A DNA stretch of 64,000 bases. Origin: Sphingobacterium prati (GTDB lineage: Bacteria > Bacteroidota > Bacteroidia > Sphingobacteriales > Sphingobacteriaceae). The notes under the pieces were generated by a model. The model saw only the letters and a list, made by a program, of their open reading frames with translations. It searched no databases and was not told where the DNA came from. The DNA lies in NCBI RefSeq assembly GCF_013167215.1, contig NZ_JABJWY010000035.1, positions 93,753 to 157,752 on the forward strand, in the 5' to 3' direction. Shown here piece after piece: positions 37,206-45,618 of the stretch (the first letter of the stretch is position 1; each line of letters opens with the position of its first letter). A program made the position numbers and the translations under genes.

Positions 37206-37709
37206 ATGAGAATTATTATTTTGACATTAATCATCAGTACATTAGCATTGACATCCTGTGGCAGTAATTTGGACTTCGGATATAATGAGAAGATTGCCAG
37301 CCTTTTCTATAGTTGTAAAGAAAAGTTGGATGAAAGCTATAATAAATTGTTGGAAGGAGAATATGATGTGGATAAAACGGATGAATTATCCTACGAAATG
37401 AAGCTAAAAGAGGTACAGGCGCTGAGCAGCTATGTCAAAGGAATAAAGAGTGAAGTTAATGTATTAAAGCCTAGTGAGACTGCGAAGAGCTTCCATTTGA
37501 CGACATTAGCTTACATGACGAGAATTACGGATGGTTACGGTACGTTGTTGGTCAAATATGTGGATGAGCAGAAAAAAGGTGCCAGACAGGCCCTGTTAAG
37601 GGATATTACTGATGAAAAAGCTAAAATAGCAGTCTTGGCAGATACTTGTTTGGAGAAACATGTTGAGTTTTTAAATAAGGTGGGAATAAAGGTTGCTGCT
37701 GCGCAATAA
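37206..37709 (+). CDS. Putative lipoprotein, unknown function
   Basis: I start at ATG 37206, which gives MRIIILTLIISTLALTSCGS, a lipoprotein signal with the Cys at about 18; in-frame ATGs at 37116 and 37179 would add an unlikely N-terminal extension. The mature part (about 150 aa) is helical and charged, with EKLDESYNKLLEGEYDVDKT and EKAKIAVLADTCLEKHVEFL. I recognise no family. Another lipoprotein gene follows 30 bp downstream, so both likely form a unit. Confidence 0.65.
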   Translation: MRIIILTLIISTLALTSCGSNLDFGYNEKIASLFYSCKEKLDESYNKLLEGEYDVDKTDELSYEMKLKEVQALSSYVKGIKSEVNVLKPSETAKSFHLTTLAYMTRITDGYGTLLVKYVDEQKKGARQALLRDITDEKAKIAVLADTCLEKHVEFLNKVGIKVAAAQ

Positions 37710-37739
37710 TATTATTCATGAAACATAATTTTTTAGCCA

Positions 37740-38618
37740 ATGAGAACGTGTTTAACAATTGGTAAGTTTTATTTAATGCTAGTTTTACTTCTACTTGTTG
37801 TATCCTGTAAAAGTAAAGCCATAGAACAAGCCATCAGGCCTTCCGATCAACAGGAAACTGTACGGCCGGATTGGCTAGCCCAAAAGTATGATCGAGTAAT
37901 TAATATTGAAGATCGTCAGGTAGCACGATTAGAGGGCAATTATTTATGGGATCTGCCATTGCAGTTTAATGCAGATTCAATAGACGTGTTTTATTTGAGC
38001 GCAAAGATCCCAATAGAATTTTTTAAAAAGTCATCGACGTTTTATCCTGAATTGCAGAATTTTATTCTTATTGTTCCTGATTGGAAGTCTTACAATGAAG
38101 TCAGTAAAATGGCTTCAAAAAAAGGAATGTGCGTGGAGCCAGAAACCACTAATTATTATTACTATATCAGACGGGAAGAGGACAATATAAAAGTTGATAG
38201 CGTTCGGCTTGGGGGACTGGAAAATCCAGTGATTGATTTTGCTAAACCTACGGTGCCCGAAAACCTATTAACAGTATACTGGAAGGAAAGCTATGGCTCT
38301 GTCTGCTGCCCTCGTGATCCTATGTGGGATATCGCTAATCAGGATAGCTCTTTTATCCGAAGTTTTGAGGAAAGAAATAAATTTAAGGTAACTACAGGAA
38401 GATATATCCAAAAGCAAGGAAAAGAAGGTGAAAATAGTATATATTATACATTGCCGGGATTGACAACAGCACAGCGATTGCAATTTTTGCTTGAGAAGCG
38501 TGCACAATGGAGATTAAATAGAGGAGCCAAGAAAATGCCACTTTCAACCAACTTGTTTACACCTCAATTGCAGGAGATGATAACAACGGGTTTTAACAAG
38601 CTTGAAGAAATGCCTTAG
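37740..38618 (+). CDS. Putative lipoprotein, unknown function
   Basis: A 292-residue protein with signal MRTCLTIGKFYLMLVLLLLV and lipobox VVSC. The mature sequence contains a Cys pair near YGSVCCPRDPMWD and ends LFTPQLQEMITTGFNKLEEMP. No recognised domain. It follows the preceding lipoprotein gene by 30 bp. Confidence 0.65.
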   Translation: MRTCLTIGKFYLMLVLLLLVVSCKSKAIEQAIRPSDQQETVRPDWLAQKYDRVINIEDRQVARLEGNYLWDLPLQFNADSIDVFYLSAKIPIEFFKKSSTFYPELQNFILIVPDWKSYNEVSKMASKKGMCVEPETTNYYYYIRREEDNIKVDSVRLGGLENPVIDFAKPTVPENLLTVYWKESYGSVCCPRDPMWDIANQDSSFIRSFEERNKFKVTTGRYIQKQGKEGENSIYYTLPGLTTAQRLQFLLEKRAQWRLNRGAKKMPLSTNLFTPQLQEMITTGFNKLEEMP

Positions 38619-38761
38619 CTAAAAAAATAATGTTGAGTCTAAAATTTCCATTTTTAAAATGTATCTGTTAAAAGTATAGGGGTTATCTTTTTGGATGCCA
38701 ATCACTTTAATGTGTAAACTGTCTTTTTGATTGTGTATACGATAACCTAACGAGTGATTAA

Positions 38762-39862
38762 TTAATCTATTAGCTGTATTTCAAATATTTTGTCCCAATT
38801 TTTTCCTGTAAGAAAAAAGGTATTTGATTTTTTATTGTAGGCAATTCCGTTTAATACATCCAGGTCAACATGTTGTGTCACATTTTCTCGTAATTTGGAA
38901 AGATCGACTAAACCCTCAATGGCACCCGTTCTTGGATCTATGATACCCACGACATCTTCCATAAAGAAATTAGCATAAATCTTTCCCTTTACCCATTCCA
39001 TTTCGTTTATCTGGTTAACGATTTTCTCATTTGTGGCGACACGGATATAATCGATTTTGGAAAAATCATTGGGATTGATTATATAGATATTTTCTGAACC
39101 GTCAGACATGTACAAATTTTTACGATCTGAGGTCAGTCCCCATCCTTCCATGTTTTTGAAATATGGCAGTGTTTTTATTATCTTTAGTGTTGCCATATCA
39201 TAGACATAAGCAAGATTGCTTTTGTAAGTCAACTGATATAATTTTCCATTTAATATAGTGGCACCTTCGCCAAATATTGAATCGGCTAATTCGATCTTTT
39301 TGATTGCTTGTCCTGTCGTAGAATTGACAATGCGGATGCTTGACTTACCTTTACTTCCGCTTACCCCAACGCCATTACCAGTGCTTTCCATCAAGTTGTC
39401 TCCAAAGAACTCTAGTCCCTGTGTGAAAGCTTTGATATCATGTGGGTAGGTATTAATTATTCGGTACTTTAAAATTCGAGGTGGGTTTGATGGCAGATAG
39501 TCTATGTTCACTGTGTTTTCTTCGGATTTTCCACCATGAAATACAACCGCCTTAACGATTTGCTTGCCAAATTTCTCTCTTGATAATCTATACGCTACTT
39601 TATTAATTTCTGTGACTTTGGCAATCAGGTAATCATTGATATAATAAAGGATGGAATCAATTTTTAAATTAGACGTATTTGTAATCTGGAACGATAATTC
39701 TTCATTTGTTGTATAATCTTGTTTGATCCCCTCGAAGTTAAAGCTTGGGTTATTTTTTGGTAAGTTATCTGGAGACGGTGATGTGGCTTTTTTACCATTT
39801 TCTCCGCACCCTATAAAAAGAGATGCTACTGTTGGCAAAAATAGTGAAGAGGTTGTTTTCAT
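38762..39862 (-). CDS. Glutaminyl-peptide cyclotransferase-like lipoprotein
   Basis: A 366-residue protein with lipobox FIGCGE (Cys about 19). The C-terminal 260 residues form the beta-propeller of bacterial/plant-type glutamine cyclotransferases: HDIKAFTQGLEFFGDNLMEST, the EGWGLTSDRKNLYMSDGSE segment, VNQINEMEWVKGKIYANFFM and LDVLNGIAYNKKSNTFFLTGK. Family members convert N-terminal glutamine of peptides to pyroglutamate. The N-terminal 120 residues look like an Ig-like extension. The gene is monocistronic. Confidence 0.85.
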   Translation of the reverse strand: MKTTSSLFLPTVASLFIGCGENGKKATSPSPDNLPKNNPSFNFEGIKQDYTTNEELSFQITNTSNLKIDSILYYINDYLIAKVTEINKVAYRLSREKFGKQIVKAVVFHGGKSEENTVNIDYLPSNPPRILKYRIINTYPHDIKAFTQGLEFFGDNLMESTGNGVGVSGSKGKSSIRIVNSTTGQAIKKIELADSIFGEGATILNGKLYQLTYKSNLAYVYDMATLKIIKTLPYFKNMEGWGLTSDRKNLYMSDGSENIYIINPNDFSKIDYIRVATNEKIVNQINEMEWVKGKIYANFFMEDVVGIIDPRTGAIEGLVDLSKLRENVTQHVDLDVLNGIAYNKKSNTFFLTGKNWDKIFEIQLID

Positions 39863-40064
39863 TTTTGTATGGCTTGAAGATAGTGGGATTTGTTTTATAC
39901 TTAAAGAAAGATAAATATAATTTCAAAAGAAACCTAAATCATTGCGGAAAAAGATTCAGTACGAAAAACAATTAAATTGTTTTGCTCTAAAATAATCCTG
40001 AAGACCTTGTTGCAGGAATAGCTATACCGAATATGTGAGGGGATAGCATCTGGAACAGCATTTT

Positions 40065-40115
40065 GGTAATTAGGTTTGAGCGATACGAAATAATTTCGTG
40101 GGCTCAAACCTTTAT
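40065..40115 (-). terminator. Hairpin terminator beyond the decayed SusD-like gene
   Basis: AGGTTTGAGC pairs with GCTCAAACCT (40072-40081 with 40102-40111) and an inner ACGAAA/TTTCGT stem extends it. It lies directly after the stop codon of the SusD-like remnant on the minus strand, as a terminator would. Confidence 0.55.
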
Positions 40116-40123
40116 TGTTGTTT

Positions 40124-40600
40124 TTATTGTTTTTTATCCCACCATACTTTGGACAAAAAGGAATCTCCGTTCTGCATTCTTGAAACAGCATCTTTGAGAT
40201 TTGTTTGATTTAATTCAGCCTCCTCACTGGGGTAAATCGGTCGACGTGGTATCTGTCTATTGGTGGATCCCGGATTTGGACTAGGTGTCAATTTTGGATA
40301 ACCTGTACGTCGCCATTCGACAAATGCTTCCTGCTTGGGGACTCCAAAAGATCTGGGGTTCTACAGTGGCATTAATATTTTTTTCATTTAAGTTTTCCCA
40401 AAGCTTAATAAAAAACACGCTGTACAGTTTCTTCGGCTAAATAAGATGATCTGGTTTTATTGAACGCATACTGGAATACTTTGGGACTCCATTGATTAGT
40501 ATTCCTCAAATGTTTGGATATTTAGCGAATAATTGATTCCCATAGTGTAGACTTGGAATCTCTAATATAGCTAAACTAAATGATTTAAGATAAATTTGGA
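40124..40600 (-). pseudogene. Decayed SusD/RagB-like (SusD-like_2) gene fragment
   Basis: The minus strand from about 40345 to the stop at 40124 translates as GVPKQEAFVEWRRTGYPKLT, then SPNPGSTNRQIPRRPIYPSE and ends VWWDKKQ. The EWRRTGYP...IPRR.YP...VWWD pattern is the C-terminus of SusD-like nutrient-binding lipoproteins. Upstream, related pieces lie in other frames (LWENLNEKNINATVEPQIF at about 40345-40400; SSYLAEETVQRVFY near 40430), separated by frameshifts and stops. No start or SusC partner is found. This is a remnant of a lost glycan-uptake locus. Confidence 0.75.
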
Positions 40601-40754
40601 TAGCGTTTTTATATCGGCCAAAACGTTATTATGATGAGATATGTTCATACAGAAATTTGCAGCGGATTATTTTTTTCTTATGTATGAAGTCATATAATGA
40701 TAATATATTGTTTGAATTTTAAATTACTGCCGCAGTTTCAATTGTTATCGTTTT

Positions 40755-41504
40755 ATGGATACGCTATATTTTTCAGGTACAAGTGGCATACTATTGCCTT
40801 ACAAAAACAAAAGCTATTATCCCAATGATTTAAAGGATAAGAGCAGGCTTGCAGTATACAGCCTCTTATTCAATTCTTTGGAGGTAAACAGCTCGTTTTA
40901 CAAGATGCCTCGTAGGGAGACTGTCGGCCGATGGGCTCAGGAAACGAGCAATAACTTTCGTTTTACTTTTAAGCTTTGGAAAGGTATTACTCATCAAAAG
41001 GATTTAATTTTTGAACCTAACGATGTTGCTAAATTTTTGGATATTATTAACGCTGTGGATAAGAAGAAGGGCTGTTTGTTGATACAATTACCTCCATCAA
41101 CCACGTTTTCCTCGTTGATCAATTTAGATAAGCTTTTACGGTGTATTGTAAAGGATAAGCGAAGTTTGGGTTGGCATGTATGTGTTGAGTTTCGTCATCA
41201 ATCCTGGTATAGTCAGGAAACAATGACACTATTAACCTCTTATGGCATAAATTTGGTGTTACATGATAAAGATAGCGGCGGAATAAATATAGAGTACGCT
41301 GGTAATGATATAGTCTATGTGCGTTTTCATGGACCAGAGGGTGATTATAAGGGAAGTTATGAGGATGCCGTATTGCATGAATACAGTGGTTATATCAAGG
41401 AATGGTTAGCTGAAGAAAAAGAAGTATATGTTTATTTTAACAATACGATTGGATCCGCTATTGCCAACCTCAGAACTTTAGAAGAGTATATTAAAAGCTT
41501 ATGA
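40755..41504 (+). CDS. DUF72 (YecE-like) protein
   Basis: A 249-residue TIM-barrel-like protein of the DUF72 family. It shows the start FSGTSGILLPYKNKSYYP, the region LEVNSSFYKMPRRETVGRWA, CLLIQLPPS, VCVEFRHQSWYS and the tail VYVYFNNTIGSAIANLRTL with the conserved FNN. The function of DUF72 is unknown. It is a lone plus-strand gene, convergent with two small paralogous genes; its stop is 8 bp from the next. Confidence 0.88.
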   Translation: MDTLYFSGTSGILLPYKNKSYYPNDLKDKSRLAVYSLLFNSLEVNSSFYKMPRRETVGRWAQETSNNFRFTFKLWKGITHQKDLIFEPNDVAKFLDIINAVDKKKGCLLIQLPPSTTFSSLINLDKLLRCIVKDKRSLGWHVCVEFRHQSWYSQETMTLLTSYGINLVLHDKDSGGINIEYAGNDIVYVRFHGPEGDYKGSYEDAVLHEYSGYIKEWLAEEKEVYVYFNNTIGSAIANLRTLEEYIKSL

Positions 41505-41511
41505 TAATTGT

Positions 41512-41844
41512 TTAAAATATACTTCCACGAATATATTCTTTATCCATATAACCATCCCAACTTTCGTGGTCACGCATAATGTGATGATAGACTGTGGCTA
41601 AAGCCTGTTCTTTTGTGAATAAAGGAATGCCTATTCGAACACAGTCATAATCAGCATAAACTCCATTGCAATCATTCCATTGAAGCCATTGGAGCAATTC
41701 CTGTCGTTTCATGAGTGAAAGCGTGTCGAAAAGTGTTTTATCTTTTAAATCTAATAGCCGATAACGCCAATCCTTTCGCTGTGACTCCATTGCTGCAATT
41801 TTTGGCAATTGATAGCCGATAATCTGTTTGATGAAAGATTCCAT
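41512..41844 (-). CDS. Small hypothetical protein with WLQW motif (paralogue 1)
   Basis: A 110-residue cytosolic protein, paralogous to the next gene: both have an N-terminal DWRYRL/DWREQL segment, then ELLQWLQWNDCNGVYADYDC here and VLVDWLQWYNPKGNYTDRKC there, followed by a helix that ends around HHIMRDH/KEILRNH. No known fold or function. Such short proteins are common in Bacteroidota accessory regions. Tandem divergence suggests duplication. Confidence 0.6.
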   Translation of the reverse strand: MESFIKQIIGYQLPKIAAMESQRKDWRYRLLDLKDKTLFDTLSLMKRQELLQWLQWNDCNGVYADYDCVRIGIPLFTKEQALATVYHHIMRDHESWDGYMDKEYIRGSIF

Positions 41845-41855
41845 AACCTCAGCAT

Positions 41856-42176
41856 TTAGTTGTTAAACATAAGTTGTAGTGGGCCATTCGAAAAACTTTT
41901 ATATTGCTTTTTTGCATGATTTCGTAATATCTCTTTATAGGTATATTCGATAGCCTTTGATTTGCAAAGTGGTTTTACACCATTCTCCATGCATTTTCGA
42001 TCCGTATAATTTCCCTTTGGGTTGTACCATTGTAACCAGTCTACAAGGACCTCCCGCTCCATCGTTTCAAGTCGCTGAAGTAAACCATTTATTTCGCTGT
42101 CTTTAAGCTGTTCCCGCCAATCGGACCATATTGATCGTGCTATGAATGCTCGGTTTGATTTGAATTTATTTTCCAT
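41856..42176 (-). CDS. Small hypothetical protein with WLQW motif (paralogue 2)
   Basis: A 106-residue protein, the upstream member of the tandem pair, 11 bp from its paralogue. It shares WLQW, a Gly-x-Tyr-x-Asp stretch, a conserved Cys and a closing helix (AIEYTYKEILRNHAKKQ). No signal peptide or membrane segment. The function is unknown; it is probably co-transcribed with its neighbours on the minus strand. Confidence 0.6.
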   Translation of the reverse strand: MENKFKSNRAFIARSIWSDWREQLKDSEINGLLQRLETMEREVLVDWLQWYNPKGNYTDRKCMENGVKPLCKSKAIEYTYKEILRNHAKKQYKSFSNGPLQLMFNN

Positions 42177-42213
42177 TGTACTACTTATAACTCATTATTA
42201 TGTATAATCCTAT

Positions 42214-42528
42214 TTAAACTATCAGCTTGCTTATAATTGCATTCCCCAATTTACTTTTCATAAATAATGCAATTTGTTGCAGTAATTCGGGGCTGACTTC
42301 AGGGACTCTTTCCAGATCCCGAATAAACCATTTTTGAATTACTGGGTAATGTTTAAGGGCTGAATCAAATTTTACTACCTCGGCTCTGGATGATTTCCCT
42401 TCGGGATCGTAGTATGACCAAAGCACAATAAAAATTGTATCAGGATCCTCATCGGGATAAGGGGTGTGGAAGCGAACAATATCGCCAACATGCAATTCCT
42501 TATTGTCGTATCCTTTTGCCTGTTCCAT
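42214..42528 (-). CDS. Small hypothetical protein
   Basis: A 104-residue protein heading the minus-strand trio of small genes. The N-terminal half (KELHVGDIVRFHTPYPDEDPD and TIFIVLWSYYDPEG) looks like a small beta-barrel with hydrophobic strands, followed by a helical tail SPELLQQIALFMKSKLG. No family recognised. It lies 37 bp upstream of the WLQW pair, suggesting one transcript of three small accessory proteins. Confidence 0.55.
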   Translation of the reverse strand: MEQAKGYDNKELHVGDIVRFHTPYPDEDPDTIFIVLWSYYDPEGKSSRAEVVKFDSALKHYPVIQKWFIRDLERVPEVSPELLQQIALFMKSKLGNAIISKLIV

Positions 42529-42810
42529 AAAGATGTTGTCTAAAATTGATAGTCAAATATACTAAAAATATTAGTTTTTAAAAATTTTATATTTTTTTGT
42601 GAAGTGTATTGATGGTTGTAGGGGCTATTATCGTTTATTTAAAGGGAATTTGCTATATGTGAATATGTTTTTGGTTATCTATTTGGGTGAAAGTTTTTAA
42701 TTTGATGTAGCGAATACAAAGTAAAATAGACTGAAATCGAGCTAAGGTCATCTCGCAAAAAAGTCTTTGGTTAGTCTGTTGATGTTTCGCAGGGAGAGCA
42801 TGCTATTTGA

Positions 42811-42837
42811 TAAGATTTGTCTATAAGACAAATCTTA
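42811..42837. repeat. Perfect 11-bp inverted repeat
   Basis: TAAGATTTGTC (42811-42821) is followed by the 5-base spacer TATAA and the exact complement GACAAATCTTA. It lies in the 388-bp gap upstream of the small-gene trio (42529-42916), which holds no gene. Without a following T-tract it is more like a protein-binding palindrome than a terminator, but it could also end the hydrolase transcript. Confidence 0.5.
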
Positions 42838-42916
42838 ATAGGGATCCCCTAGTTATTCGGCAATAACACCAAAGAGATCTTTAGTAGATGCAATAAAATG
42901 AAGCAGACGACTAAAA

Positions 42917-43924
42917 TCAGTCTTTCAAAAAGGAAACAAGGGGTTGTATAAATCGATCGAAAGCTTCAATATGAGGTAAATGTCCGACGTTGTCGAGTTC
43001 AACGAGTTTTGATCCTTTTATCTTTTGCTGTGTTTCCTTTCCCAAATGCTGATACAGTCCCATTTTTGCAGCGACATTTGGATCTTTTACATTCGCTTTA
43101 CCAATAGCTGTTCGATCCCTTGTACCAATGATGAGTAAGGTAGGTGTTTTGATATATTGGAATTCGTAAACAACGGGTTGGGTGAAAATCATGTCCGACG
43201 TTTTGGCGTTGACCAGTGCAACTTTGTGATAATCTTTAGCCTTTGTCCAACCGGTAAGAAGGTATACCCATTCATCATATTCTAGTTTCCATTTGTTGTC
43301 ATAGTAAAATCTACTTTGATATTCTTTTGTCGTTGTATAATCTGCTTTTAATTCCATCTGAAAATTTTGGTCAATGGAAGCGTAGGGAGCAACAAGTTTC
43401 CAGTCTTCGAGTCCTATGGGATTTTCTAAAATAAGTTTTTCAACTGTTTCAGGATACATTAACGCAAACCGAGAGGCAAGCATTCCTCCCATAGAGTGCC
43501 CTAGTAACCTGACTTTATCAACACCTAATTTGTCTAGAAGTGATTTTGTGTTTTCGGCGAGTTGCTGAAAACTAAACTGATAATCTGTGGGCTTCGAGGA
43601 TTTACCAAATCCAATCTGATCAGGTACGACAACTCGATATCCAGCTGTATTTAAGGCTTGGATAGTTGTTTTCCAGTACGCTCCGTTGAAATTTTTGCCA
43701 TGAAGAAGCAACACCGTATGACCATTTGGATTTTGCGAGGTGACATCCATATAGGCCATTTTTATCTCTTCTCCCTGACTCTTCAGGTTTAAATAATTTA
43801 CATCATAAGGATACTGATAGTTGTTAAGCATAATATCCAGCACAGGACGATCCGTTTGCGCTTTGGACAGCGAATGAACAAGGATGAGTAGAAAAAAGGA
43901 GAGTTGTTTGATCAATAATTTCAT
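42917..43924 (-). CDS. Secreted alpha/beta hydrolase
   Basis: A 335-residue alpha/beta-fold hydrolase with a signal peptide (ending near SLSKAQ). The nucleophile elbow is LLGHSMGGML (Ser144). The oxyanion region is LLLHGKNFNGAYW, and a late VGHLPH gives the catalytic His. It resembles bacterial hydrolases acting on small esters or C-C bonds; the substrate is unknown. It lies 25 bp downstream of a secreted propeller-like gene on the same strand, so both may be expressed together and act in the periplasm. Confidence 0.85.
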   Translation of the reverse strand: MKLLIKQLSFFLLILVHSLSKAQTDRPVLDIMLNNYQYPYDVNYLNLKSQGEEIKMAYMDVTSQNPNGHTVLLLHGKNFNGAYWKTTIQALNTAGYRVVVPDQIGFGKSSKPTDYQFSFQQLAENTKSLLDKLGVDKVRLLGHSMGGMLASRFALMYPETVEKLILENPIGLEDWKLVAPYASIDQNFQMELKADYTTTKEYQSRFYYDNKWKLEYDEWVYLLTGWTKAKDYHKVALVNAKTSDMIFTQPVVYEFQYIKTPTLLIIGTRDRTAIGKANVKDPNVAAKMGLYQHLGKETQQKIKGSKLVELDNVGHLPHIEAFDRFIQPLVSFLKD

Positions 43925-43949
43925 GTTTGCATATTTAATATTCGAATAA

Positions 43950-45059
43950 TCATTTCGGCAACTTTATTTTATAAACACGATAGGGTAGTTCGGCCCGGTC
44001 TATGCCCTTGTTCCATTGTGGATCTCTAGCTAATTGCGCGCATGAAAAGTAAAGATAACCGTTACCGTCTATACCCAAAGAATCTGGCCACAACAATCTC
44101 GGATCCTGCGTCAATAGATGAACTTGTCCGTCTGGACTCAAGTATTTGATACTGTAATCCATTGAGGTGGTAAGATAAATATTGCCGCTTCGATCTGCAA
44201 GCAGGCCGTGTGTAACGCCTACATTTCCCATATCTTCTACTTTGCTCTGTAGCTCTTGTTGGGAGAGTGTCATATCAGCAAGATACTTTGTCGCGACGCG
44301 GTATAGGTGATTTTTATTGATCGGTTTAAAATAGAAGTAATTAAAATCGTGACTTAGCGCTATCCCATTCACGTGGGAGAGGAATGGGCTCCCATCCCTA
44401 TTGCGCATGTCTATACCCGAATAGGAAATAACAACTTCGGGATCTGCTAATGTGAAGGAACTTTTTTCCAATACTTTTCGGCTATTTCCCGTTTGAAGGT
44501 CAAGGACAATGATTGCTGCTTGTCCAGGGTCTGAAAGATAAGCAAGATTTTTTTGTACATCAATGCGGACATCGTTCAAACCTGATTTCGTTTTGTCCAA
44601 GTCATCAAATGTGTAGATACGCACGATTTGATTGTTTTTTGTGTCGATTTTTAGAAGTTTGAATTGTCCGGTAGGAGCCGTTCCACCTGGACCGAAAATA
44701 GCCCCAGACGTTGATGGTTTGGAGTCTAATACCCATAAGTAATCGGCTGCGTCTACAAATATATCCTGAACATTTACAAAATGGGAATCTTCATCCCCTT
44801 GTTTGTTCCATGATTCGTTTGGGTAGGGTATACGCTTGCCATCAATGATTTCTGTGAGTGCATATTGATAGTCTTTGTTCTGCTTAGGAAATGATACGAA
44901 TAGTCTGTTTGTTGAAGTTGCGCTGACTCCTATGGGACGATAAGGCCCAAAAGATGCTGCAACTTCCAGTTTTGGATCGATAGCGAGTTTGTCTTGTGCT
45001 TGCATTTTGAAGCTAAAAATGTGAACAAATAGAATAAAAAATATAAGTCTTTTGAACAT
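43950..45059 (-). CDS. Secreted major-royal-jelly/yellow-like beta-propeller protein
   Basis: A 369-residue protein with signal peptide (cleavage near KMQAQ). The sequence fits the MRJP/yellow-like propeller family: GVSATSTNRLFVSFPK, NVQDIFVDAADYLWVLDS, GLNDVRIDVQKNLAYLSDPG, IALSHDFNYFYFKPI and LTTSMDYSIKYLSPDG. Bacterial members are thought to be lactonase-like or ligand-binding. It is followed by the alpha/beta hydrolase gene. Confidence 0.8.
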   Translation of the reverse strand: MFKRLIFFILFVHIFSFKMQAQDKLAIDPKLEVAASFGPYRPIGVSATSTNRLFVSFPKQNKDYQYALTEIIDGKRIPYPNESWNKQGDEDSHFVNVQDIFVDAADYLWVLDSKPSTSGAIFGPGGTAPTGQFKLLKIDTKNNQIVRIYTFDDLDKTKSGLNDVRIDVQKNLAYLSDPGQAAIIVLDLQTGNSRKVLEKSSFTLADPEVVISYSGIDMRNRDGSPFLSHVNGIALSHDFNYFYFKPINKNHLYRVATKYLADMTLSQQELQSKVEDMGNVGVTHGLLADRSGNIYLTTSMDYSIKYLSPDGQVHLLTQDPRLLWPDSLGIDGNGYLYFSCAQLARDPQWNKGIDRAELPYRVYKIKLPK

Positions 45060-45109
45060 ATCTTGTATTTATTTAAAATCTGGTAATTGTGTCGCATAGT
45101 GATAACCGG

Positions 45110-45141
45110 TTTCTAAAACGAATCCTCCTTTTATAACTTTG
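45110..45141 (+). promoter_or_regulatory. Plus-strand promoter: TTTC-N20-TAACTTTG
   Basis: TAACTTTG at 45134-45141 matches TAnnTTTG exactly and TTTC at 45110-45113 lies 20 bp upstream, three of four matches to the -33 TTTG. It points at the two short open frames and the terminator at 45175-45345, and away from the neighbouring minus-strand genes. Confidence 0.45.
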
Positions 45142-45174
45142 TTTTCTGCATTATTGTTTTAACAGATCTATTTT

Positions 45175-45307
45175 ATGAAGGCTCTGTTGGATATCTTTAA
45201 GTTAAGGGCAGTTTTATTAAAAGAAATACACGATTTCTTTGATAATGGGAGATAATGCAGTAAAAATTCAAAGCAGTACGAACGACGCGATAAGCTATTG
45301 TTTTTAA
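45175..45307 (+). other. Two overlapping very short ORFs in a promoter-terminator unit
   Basis: ATG 45175 opens a 26-codon frame (starts MKALLDIFKLRAVLLK). It ends at 45255 and overlaps a second 20-codon frame from ATG 45245 to TAA 45307 (starts MGDNAVKIQ, ends SYCF). A terminator follows at 45312. Together with the promoter at 45110-45141 this makes a complete transcription unit of about 200 nt. It could encode small peptides, be a frameshifted remnant, or be a non-coding RNA. I recognise nothing in the peptides. Confidence 0.35.
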
Positions 45308-45311
45308 CGCG

Positions 45312-45345
45312 CCCCGCTATCGAAATTAGCGGGGAATTTTTCTTT
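45312..45345 (+). terminator. Terminator of the 45.2-kb mini unit
   Basis: CCCCGCTA/TAGCGGGG (45312-45319 with 45327-45334), 7-base loop, followed on the plus strand by AATTTTTTC. The minus strand lacks a T-tract at the corresponding place, so it is directional. Confidence 0.7.
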
Positions 45346-45618
45346 CTATTATTTAGGAAATTTGACACCGAATCTGGATTTAAGTTTTTTCTCCATCGGG
45401 TTCATCGCCATTTTCATCTAAGTCTATGTGAGTTGATCTAAAGTATGTCAACAGATTCGGTGATTTTAAAAGGTTGACATGCTTAAATGATATAAAAAAT
45501 GATTTTAGCGCTGTTGAATAGTATATATATAAGTACTGGATTGGTGTTGCTTCCTATCAATTCGTTACTACTTTGTTGAGTTAGAGGGGCACTTTAATCG
45601 AAGAGAGAGTTTTAATAA

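Noticed and set aside
39934..40191. An 85-residue protein on the minus strand
   Set aside because: It overlaps the SusD-like remnant in another frame and the terminator, with low-complexity composition.
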